Shown here in pieces: positions 54,380-60,290 of a DNA stretch of 64,000 bases. The translations under genes were made by a program, and so were the position numbers. Numbering within the stretch: the first letter of the stretch is position 1; each line of letters begins with the position of its first letter. The stretch comes from Cellulophaga sp. HaHaR_3_176 (GTDB lineage Bacteria; Bacteroidota; Bacteroidia; Flavobacteriales; Flavobacteriaceae), in contig NZ_CP058990.1 in NCBI RefSeq assembly GCF_019021925.1, positions 248,001 through 312,000 of the forward strand, given 5' to 3'. The notes under the pieces are model-generated. The model searched no databases. It saw only the letters and a program-made list of their open reading frames with translations, and was not told the origin of the DNA.

Positions 54380-55912
54380 ATGAAGATGAAATTATTATTT
54401 ACGGCAATAGCCTTATCGATTGGGCTTGCAACTTTTGCACAAAACAAAGGCTCAGAAACATTAATGACTACGAATAATGGGGCGCCAGTTGGAGATAACC
54501 AGAATTCTAAAACAGTTGGCGAATATGGTCCAGTTTTATTAGAAGATATCCATTTAGTAGAAAAATTAGCAGCTTTTGATAGAGAGCGTATTCCAGAGCG
54601 TGTAGTACACCCAAGAGGCGCAGGAGCTTCTGGTTATTTTGAAGCAACTAAAGATATGTCTGAATATACAAGAGCGGTATTATTTGCTGAGGTAGGTAAA
54701 AAAACGGATTTAGCGGCTCGTTTTTCTACAGTGATACATGGCAAAGGATCTCCAGAAACAGCAAGAGACCCAAGAGGTTTTGCAGTTAAATTTTATACAG
54801 AGCAAGGTAATTATGATATTGTTGGTAACAACTTACCTATATTTTTTATTAGAGATGCTATAAAATTCCCAGATATGGTTCACTCTTTAAAACCATCACC
54901 AGAAACAAACAAGCAAGACCCTAATCGTTTTTTCGATTTCTTTTCTAATGTACCAGAGGCAACACATATGCTTACAAGGTTGTATACCGATTTAGGAATA
55001 CCTAAAGGTTACCAATTTATGAATGGGAGTAGTGTGCATGGTTACAAATGGATTAATAAAGCAGGTAAGGTAACCTATGTGAAATATTCATGGGTATCTA
55101 AGCAAGGAGAGCATAATTTAACTGTAGAAGAAGCTGCAGTACAACAAGGAAAAGATTGGCAACATGCAACGGTAAGCTTAAGAAAAGATATTGCTGATAA
55201 GAATTACCCACAGTGGGATTTGTATGTGCAAATGATTAAGCCTGAAGATATTCATTCTTTCGATTTTTGGCCTTTAGATGCTACTAAAGATTGGCCAGCA
55301 GATAAAATTGAAAAAATTAAAATTGGTACAATGACGTTGAACCAAAACCCTGTAAATTATTTTGAGCAAGTAGAAAGTATAGCTTTCTCTCCAGGAGCTT
55401 TAATACCAGGTGTTGAACCATCAGAAGATAAATTATTACAAGGGCGTTTATTCTCTTATTTTGATACTCAAAGACATAGGCTAGGACCTAATTTTCAACA
55501 ATTAACAATAAACAAACCATTAGAAGATCCGAAGAATTACAATTCAGATAGCTGGAGTAGTTATGGTAATAAAAAGTTTGAAAATCCTGATGTAAATTAC
55601 CAACCAAGTAGCAGATCGACTTTAGCTGAAGATATGCAGTACAAACAATCTGAAACTACACTTACTGATGTAACTATTACTCAAAAGAAAATTACAAAAA
55701 CAAATGATTTTGCTCAGCCTGGCGATTTTTACAGATCACTTACAAAGCAGCAAAAAGATAATTTAATTAAAAATTTAACTGGAGATTTAGGTCAGGTAAC
55801 TGATAAAAATATTCAAATGAAAATGATTACATATTTCTATAAATCAGACAGAGACTACGGAATGCGTGTAGCTGAAGCTTTAGGCTTTTCTGCTAAAGAT
55901 TTTAGAAATTAA
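54380..55912 (+). CDS. Exported monofunctional heme catalase
   Basis: A 510-residue catalase converting hydrogen peroxide to water and oxygen. The signal peptide MKMKLLFTAIALSIGLATFA implies a periplasmic location. The distal heme residues are His77 (ERVVHPRGAGASGYFE) and Asn150 (DIVGNNLPIFFIRD), and the proximal ligand is Tyr360 in GRLFSYFDTQRHRLGPNF. Size fits the small-subunit clade. OxyR lies divergently upstream and an exported ankyrin protein follows. A similar catalase-ankyrin pair (KatB-AnkB) is known from Pseudomonas, where the ankyrin protein supports catalase activity. Confidence 0.94.
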   Translation: MKMKLLFTAIALSIGLATFAQNKGSETLMTTNNGAPVGDNQNSKTVGEYGPVLLEDIHLVEKLAAFDRERIPERVVHPRGAGASGYFEATKDMSEYTRAVLFAEVGKKTDLAARFSTVIHGKGSPETARDPRGFAVKFYTEQGNYDIVGNNLPIFFIRDAIKFPDMVHSLKPSPETNKQDPNRFFDFFSNVPEATHMLTRLYTDLGIPKGYQFMNGSSVHGYKWINKAGKVTYVKYSWVSKQGEHNLTVEEAAVQQGKDWQHATVSLRKDIADKNYPQWDLYVQMIKPEDIHSFDFWPLDATKDWPADKIEKIKIGTMTLNQNPVNYFEQVESIAFSPGALIPGVEPSEDKLLQGRLFSYFDTQRHRLGPNFQQLTINKPLEDPKNYNSDSWSSYGNKKFENPDVNYQPSSRSTLAEDMQYKQSETTLTDVTITQKKITKTNDFAQPGDFYRSLTKQQKDNLIKNLTGDLGQVTDKNIQMKMITYFYKSDRDYGMRVAEALGFSAKDFRN

Positions 55913-55933
55913 AAACTATTCATCCATGAAGAA

Positions 55934-55966
55934 GGGGGAGGCATTTTATGCTTCTTCCTTTTTTTT
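55934..55966 (+). terminator. Terminator between catalase and ankyrin genes
   Basis: An 11-bp stem with G-U wobbles (GGGGGAGGCAT / ATGCTTCTTCC, TTT loop) followed by eight T. It may be partially read through to supply the ankyrin gene, which lacks an evident promoter of its own. Confidence 0.7.
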
Positions 55967-55977
55967 AAATTCATATT

Positions 55978-56493
55978 ATGAAATATATAATAATAGTAGT
56001 CTTTTTTACTTATAGCATTGTAGCACAATCGCAATCAGTTTTTGAAGCATCAAGAGAAGGGAGTATTGATACGTTAGAAGCATTATACCGTATAAATAAT
56101 GACACTTTAAATGCCGTAGATAGTAAAGGTTTTACACCTTTAATTTTGTCAACATATAACAGCCAAGCTGCGGCAGTAACATTTTTATTAAATAAAAATG
56201 TTGATATAAATGCTAAAGATGTATCTGGTAATACAGCACTAATGGGGGTTTGTTTTAAAGGTAATTTCGAAATTGCCAAAATGCTTATTGATAACGGAGC
56301 TAATGTAAATCAACAAAATTATAACAATGCAACAGCATTAATATATGCGAGTACATTTGGTCATTTAGATATTGTTACATATTTACTTCAAAAAGGGGCA
56401 GATAAAGAGATTATAGATAGCAGAGGTAATACGGCTTTAAAACATGCTCAAATGCAAGGAAACGACGAGATAGAAGCACTCTTAAAGTTTTAG
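55978..56493 (+). CDS. Exported ankyrin repeat protein
   Basis: A 171-residue protein with a signal peptide (MKYIIIVVFFTYSIVAQSQS) and about four ankyrin repeats: SKGFTPLILSTYNSQAAAVT, VSGNTALMGVCFKGNFEIAK, YNNATALIYASTFGHLDIVT and SRGNTALKHAQMQGNDEIEA. It follows the exported catalase by 65 bases. In Pseudomonas aeruginosa AnkB sits in the periplasm and is required for full KatB activity, so a similar partnership is inferred here. A terminator stands between the genes, so expression levels may differ. Confidence 0.88.
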   Translation: MKYIIIVVFFTYSIVAQSQSVFEASREGSIDTLEALYRINNDTLNAVDSKGFTPLILSTYNSQAAAVTFLLNKNVDINAKDVSGNTALMGVCFKGNFEIAKMLIDNGANVNQQNYNNATALIYASTFGHLDIVTYLLQKGADKEIIDSRGNTALKHAQMQGNDEIEALLKF

Positions 56494-56604
56494 AATAACA
56501 AGTTGTAATTGTGAAAGTTAATATGTTCAGGCTTAACTGTATTTTTACAATACGGTCAGGTTACTTTTTAGCTAATTTAAGCCTGAATATGTTATTAATT
56601 TTGT

Positions 56605-57013
56605 CTAGCTGTTGCAATTCTCTATTAAATAACCATTTAAGTCTCCTTAAAAATTTTCGCCACCAAACTCTCCTTACTCTTTTTCAATTAATTCTTTTTC
56701 GGGCAATACCATTTCAAATATGGTATCACCAATAAGCTTATCAAGCTCTTAAGAACTTAGTGTTTTATTCTTTTCAATAAAATCACAAACCTCTTAAGAA
56801 ATATTTTTAACAGATTGATTACTTGCAGTTATATTCAGAATTTGAAACCTTCTGCATTATTCTCGAAAATATAGGGCAGTTTTTGGCAGTTTCTATTGTT
56901 AAATGTTCACTAATCAATTAAGCAATTTCTAAATCTGATTTATTAAGGTAAGTCGTGCTATGTTCGTTATTTAACTCAAGTAGAATTTTATTGTTATTCT
57001 TAATAAACTTCAT
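56605..57013 (-). pseudogene. Probable decayed gene of unknown family
   Basis: From ATG 57013 the minus strand reads MKFIKNNNKILLELNNEHST, then SDLEIA, a TAA, and LISEHLTIETAKNCPIFSRI. After one frameshift near 56825 it continues as SNQSVKNIS, TAA, EVCDFIEKNKTLSS, TAA, ELDKLIGDTIFEMVLPEKEL and GEFGGENF. The peptide has the composition of real flavobacterial protein, but at least five in-frame stops and a frameshift rule out expression. I do not recognise the family. A caveat is that AT-rich DNA offers such readings by chance more often than GC-rich DNA. Confidence 0.4.
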
Positions 57014-57104
57014 TCAATTTCAAACACATTTTATTAGACAGGAGTTCAATATTCGAGTTTTGAAAGTACCCTGTATCAGTAAATACGATAAATAGAATAA
57101 AGAT

Positions 57105-57295
57105 TCTTAGTAAATTTCCCATGTTTATATTCTATAAATTCAGATACAATTAATGCTTATAGTTACGAATATGAAAACAATAGCTACGAAAACAAATTAC
57201 TTTTTGATGATTACTACCTCCCACTTACATTAGATAAGAAAAAGGATGTTTTTACAACCTATAGGAGTTGTAAAATGTTAATATATAAATATTAG
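57105..57295 (+). pseudogene. Open 3' remnant of a plus-strand gene
   Basis: A 63-codon open frame without a start codon, closed by a stop in frame upstream and ending at TAG 57293-57295. It reads NFPCLYSINSDTINAYSYEY, then LLFDDYYLPLTLDKKKDVF. Tyr- and Asp-rich text of this kind looks like the C-terminal part of a lost protein. It lies 6 bases before the LRR gene, so it might also reflect an alternative upstream frame. Confidence 0.35.
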
Positions 57296-57301
57296 ATAGT
57301 T

Positions 57302-57895
57302 ATGGAACAATTAGATTTAGTTAATGAAGATTACTCTTTTAAAGAATTTGATGACAGTATAGGAATTGTAGATTATATAGGTAAATCTACCGATATTGTA
57401 ATACCAGATTATATAAATGATAAGCCAGTACGTTACATATTTAAAGAAGCTTTTTGTGAAAAAGGTATTAAATCTGTAACGTTACCGAGTTTTCTGGAGC
57501 ATTTAGGTGAAGATGTTTTTTATAAAAATGAAATTAAAGAAGTAATAATACCAGCAAAATTAACGGAAATTGGTGGCGGTGCTTTTGGAAGAAACAAAAT
57601 TGAAAAACTTGTCTTCAAATCTGATATTAAATTTTTACCTATGTTTTGCTTTGTAGGCAATGCACTTACAAGTTTAGAGTTGCCAGAAAGTTTAACTAGC
57701 TTATCTAACGACTGTTTTGCAGAGAATGATTTTGTAGAGCTAACCATTCCGGAGCATTTAACGGATATAACGGGTGATTGTTTTGGAAACAATAAAAAGC
57801 TAAATAAAGTAATACTACCAGAAAAATTTGAAAGTAATAAACATAGTATTTTTCGTGGCTGCGATTTAGAAAATATTACGTTTGAAGTAATTTAA
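57302..57895 (+). CDS. BspA-type leucine-rich repeat protein (LRR_5)
   Basis: A 197-residue protein made of about seven repeats of 23 residues of the BspA/LRR_5 type, such as IKSVTLPSFLEHLGEDVFYK, IKEVIIPAKLTEIGGGAFGR and LTSLELPESLTSLSNDCFAE. It has no signal peptide and no T9SS sorting domain, unlike most surface BspA proteins, so it is probably cytoplasmic or a truncated derivative of a larger surface protein. It lies beyond decayed sequence and ends at a strong terminator. Its function is unknown. Confidence 0.8.
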   Translation: MEQLDLVNEDYSFKEFDDSIGIVDYIGKSTDIVIPDYINDKPVRYIFKEAFCEKGIKSVTLPSFLEHLGEDVFYKNEIKEVIIPAKLTEIGGGAFGRNKIEKLVFKSDIKFLPMFCFVGNALTSLELPESLTSLSNDCFAENDFVELTIPEHLTDITGDCFGNNKKLNKVILPEKFESNKHSIFRGCDLENITFEVI

Positions 57896-57916
57896 CCTTT
57901 GCAGTTTTTAATGCAT

Positions 57917-57950
57917 ATGGCTGTCCTGAAATTTCGGGGCAGCCATTTTT
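57917..57950 (+). terminator. Intrinsic terminator after the LRR gene
   Basis: ATGGCTGTCCTGAAA pairs with TTTCGGGGCAGCCAT (two G-U wobbles), followed by a T tract. Confidence 0.8.
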
Positions 57951-58227
57951 ATATTTTCACATTTCTTCTTAAAAAATGTTTAGAAGACTATCTAAACTTA
58001 TTGTGGAGTGTTTATTGTAAAAAAATGAATAAGCTGAACGGCTAATTTTAAATAGCCAATTGTAGTGGCTACCTGCGGGTTGTGTTTATAATGGGTTTAG
58101 TTTAAATTTATATAGAATAGGCAGGCTTTAGTAGTTGGTAAGCTATCTTTAATAAATAAAAAGAAAAGCAAAAAATGTGTTGTACTTGTATAAAATCATA
58201 TCTTTATTTTGAACTAAATAGGGTAGC
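57951..58227. other. Intergenic region with two mutually exclusive hairpins
   Basis: No coding frame is visible. GGCTA-ATTTTAAA-TAGCC and TAGCCA-ATTGTAG-TGGCTA (about 58040-58071) share the TAGCC segment and cannot form together, an arrangement seen in attenuators. No T tract follows, so a regulatory role is speculative. Confidence 0.3.
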
Positions 58228-58560
58228 ATGAAGCAAAAGTTAATAGTTATAGGAATCATTTTTTTTACAATGTTAGTGTATTCTTGCGGAGAAAAACTAG
58301 CTCTTGATCAACAAGTGATAAAGGATATTTCGGATATTAAAAAAATTAAGAAGTGCAATAATGTTCCTGAAGATGCTGAAGTTACAAATGTGACTTTTGG
58401 AAACTTAAACCCAACACCAGGTACCAATATGTATGTTGTTTTTGTAGAATATGATTATACCTTAAGTGGTAAAATCACACATGTAGAAAATTCATATGTA
58501 TATTTTAAACGTGGAGAATCTTATGATTTTTCAGATGTAGTTGGTGGGTGCGATAATTAA
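58228..58560 (+). CDS. Small lipoprotein of unknown function
   Basis: A 110-residue protein with a lipoprotein signal peptide (IIFFTMLVYSCGEK, Cys at residue 20). The mature part is short and beta-rich (EVTNVTFGNLNPTPGTNMYV, then VFVEYDYTLSGKITHVENSY) with a second Cys pair (KKCNNV and GGCDN) that could form a disulfide. I do not recognise the family. It sits alone among small orphan genes. Confidence 0.75.
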   Translation: MKQKLIVIGIIFFTMLVYSCGEKLALDQQVIKDISDIKKIKKCNNVPEDAEVTNVTFGNLNPTPGTNMYVVFVEYDYTLSGKITHVENSYVYFKRGESYDFSDVVGGCDN

Positions 58561-58619
58561 GCCGGTACCAACGCAACTTATTTTTTCACATACTTTTTCA
58601 AACGGTTTGTAAATTTTTT

Positions 58620-59231
58620 CTATTCTTTAGTAGGAAATTGATGCCCTGTAGATTTCCAATAAGGAATTTGAGATATCAAAAAGGTTGTATTTGAAATTGT
58701 ACCTTTTTCATCTATTCTAATTTTGTTAACAGTGCCTTTGTAATATAATTCTAAGAAAGTACTTTTTAAACCACCAGACCATAGTTGCTCACTTTCAAAT
58801 AGAATTTTATAACTAGACGGTTGTATACCTTCATTACTCAATAACTTTTTGAATTCTGCTAAGCTTAATCGTTTATTTACTCGCTTGCCATTATCGTAAA
58901 CCCATTTAGTAAGGTTTCTTCTTATTCTAATTTCTGATTTAGATATCGTATCAATCTCAACGTTACTCTCTATTTTATATTTCTCTACTATTTCATCCCA
59001 AGCATTATATATTGTTTTACGATTATCTCGTTTTTCCCTAAGTTTAATAGGTAAATTAGAGTATGCTTGATTCCAACCTTTATTGAGGGAATTATATGGT
59101 GTTTGCTTTTTTATAGAATCTAAGTCTTTTAAATAGTTACTTGTCACTAAAAAACTTACTTCAGTTTTTGATGAATTACAAGAAGTAGCAAATAGAATTA
59201 TAAAACAGCTTTTAATAATAAATTTGAACAT
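58620..59231 (-). CDS. Lipoprotein of unknown function
   Basis: A 203-residue protein starting MFKFIIKSCFIILFATSCNS, a lipoprotein signal with Cys18. The mature part is basic with RRNLTKWVYDNGKRVNKRLS and a YYKGTVNKIRIDEKGTISNT beta segment. I recognise no family and no catalytic motif. The gene is 95 bases downstream of a small membrane-protein gene on the same strand and may share its transcript. Confidence 0.72.
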   Translation of the reverse strand: MFKFIIKSCFIILFATSCNSSKTEVSFLVTSNYLKDLDSIKKQTPYNSLNKGWNQAYSNLPIKLREKRDNRKTIYNAWDEIVEKYKIESNVEIDTISKSEIRIRRNLTKWVYDNGKRVNKRLSLAEFKKLLSNEGIQPSSYKILFESEQLWSGGLKSTFLELYYKGTVNKIRIDEKGTISNTTFLISQIPYWKSTGHQFPTKE

Positions 59232-59326
59232 TATCTGATTTTTTTTCAGTTTTGTTTTTCTATTTTACTTAGCCTATTTACAATAACCATTATTTTAATG
59301 GAGCCTCTGTTTTTATAACTAAATCT

Positions 59327-59686
59327 TTATAATTTTTTTCGAATTAATGCATAATAAATTCCGAACATTAATATTAAAATAAATTCAGAGGTAACAAAGG
59401 AAATTAAGAAATTCAAAAAATTTGAGCTACTGTAACTAAGATACATTAGTATTGCTGTAAATAGTCCGAAAGTGCTCCAAAAATAATATTTTAATGATGT
59501 TTTAGAAATTCCGAATGATAATGCTATAGCAAACAATAAAGAGGCTAATAACATCATAAAACCATAACCATCATCATTATTTTCTAAAGCTTCGATACTT
59601 ATATAGCCTATTAATAAGGTGCCTACTATTGCAATAAATATAATAAATGGGTCCATTATATTTGAGTTTTCAGTTTTTTGCGTCAT
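59327..59686 (-). CDS. Small integral membrane protein
   Basis: A 119-residue protein with four hydrophobic segments (DPFIIFIAIVGTLLIGYISI, FMMLLASLLFAIALSFGI, YFWSTFGLFTAILMYLSY and FVTSEFILILMFGIYYALI) and a basic C terminus. I recognise no family. It starts 18 bases after the remains of an SH3-domain gene on the same strand. Confidence 0.65.
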   Translation of the reverse strand: MTQKTENSNIMDPFIIFIAIVGTLLIGYISIEALENNDDGYGFMMLLASLLFAIALSFGISKTSLKYYFWSTFGLFTAILMYLSYSSSNFLNFLISFVTSEFILILMFGIYYALIRKKL

Positions 59687-59704
59687 TTTTTATTTTAATT
59701 GTTA

Positions 59705-59932
59705 CTAATAATTTTTAGATCCTTTATTGTCAAAAGTTATATCTTTTTTTGTTCAGATTTAATTGTTTCTAATTTAGAATTAGAATAAAATTTTTCCAGT
59801 AATTTCAGATTTTAAGTTAGATTCTTTTCTGATATTTAAACCATTTTCAGCTGTTACGTTATAGATTTCTTGACTATAGGTTTTAGTCATAAACAGTAAA
59901 ATAATAATTAAAAAAAAGCTGCTTTTTTTCAT
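59705..59932 (-). pseudogene. Frameshifted exported SH3-domain protein
   Basis: ATG 59932 opens a 50-codon frame: a signal peptide (MKKSSFFLIIILLFMTKTYS) and the start of a bacterial SH3 domain (YNVTAENGLNIRKESNLKSE), stopping at TAA 59780. One base later in frame the reading continues YSNSKLETIKSEQK, and after a second shift in a run of seven A it reads KDITFDNKGSKNY before TAG. Both shifts fall in homopolymers (T4 and A7). Together the pieces form most of an SH3_3-type domain lacking its last strand. It begins 8 bases after the left end of the repeat element at 59940. Confidence 0.7.
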
Positions 59933-59939
59933 AATTATT

Positions 59940-60290
59940 GCTAATGTATACCTATTATTAGTAATGGACTAAATGTAGTAAGCTTTCGGTTATTACTTAG
60001 CCAAATCTTATGTATTGTGTTTTAATTTTTCTCATTTAATACCAAATCAAAAGATTTGGCAATCTTAGAAATTTAGCAGAAACCTTTCGATAGTTCAGAC
60101 TAATTTTCTTGCCTAAGGCTAAATCTATAAGATTTAACGACTTCAAAATGGTACACAACCTACAAAACAAATAATTAAAGTAAGTTTTAAATATTTATTC
60201 ATTATTTAACTTCAGATTTTTCATAATAAAGCACAACATTAAGTGAAAATCATTTGTTTTTTACCGCTGTTATTTGTTGCCAAATGTTTA
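59940..60290 (-). repeat. Cassette-like intergenic element, copy A (composite)
   Basis: Related to the element at 63169-63370. On the minus strand it begins with the stop codon of the M16 peptidase gene (TAAACATTTGGCAACAA) and ends near CATTAGCAAT. It shares with copy B: TTTGGCAACAA/TTTTGTAACAA at the gene end, CGAAAGG (plus CCTTTCG, 60083), a hairpin CCAAATC-AAAA-GATTTGG (60042-60059), CTAAGTAAT (plus ATTACTTAG, 59992) and TTAGCAA at the far end. It is about 150 bp longer than B because it contains a second hairpin (60120-60136) and a 19-codon lipoprotein start. Confidence 0.55.
60143..60202 (-). pseudogene. Tiny lipoprotein signal-peptide remnant
   Basis: ATG 60202 reads MNKYLKLTLIICFVGCVPF and stops at TGA. 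This is a complete lipoprotein signal (lipobox FVGC) with almost nothing after it, enclosed in repeat element A. It is probably the 5' end of a gene lost by deletion. Confidence 0.4.

Larger units (their letters stand above)
56494..57301. other. 808-bp non-coding stretch with decayed gene fragments
   Basis: No intact gene lies between the ankyrin and LRR genes. The stretch holds an inverted repeat (TTCAGGCTTAA at 56526-56536 and TTAAGCCTGAA at 56577-56587), a probable decayed minus-strand gene (56605-57013) and the open 3' tail of a plus-strand frame (57105-57295). It marks the left edge of the accessory region. Confidence 0.6.

Noticed and set aside
56511..56735. 74-codon plus-strand frame starting at GTG
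   Set aside because: It lies antisense to the decayed minus-strand gene, starts at a weak codon and has low-complexity hydrophobic content. I consider chance more likely.
57500..57900. LRR gene considered as a T9SS surface protein
   Set aside because: It lacks both a signal peptide and a C-terminal sorting domain.
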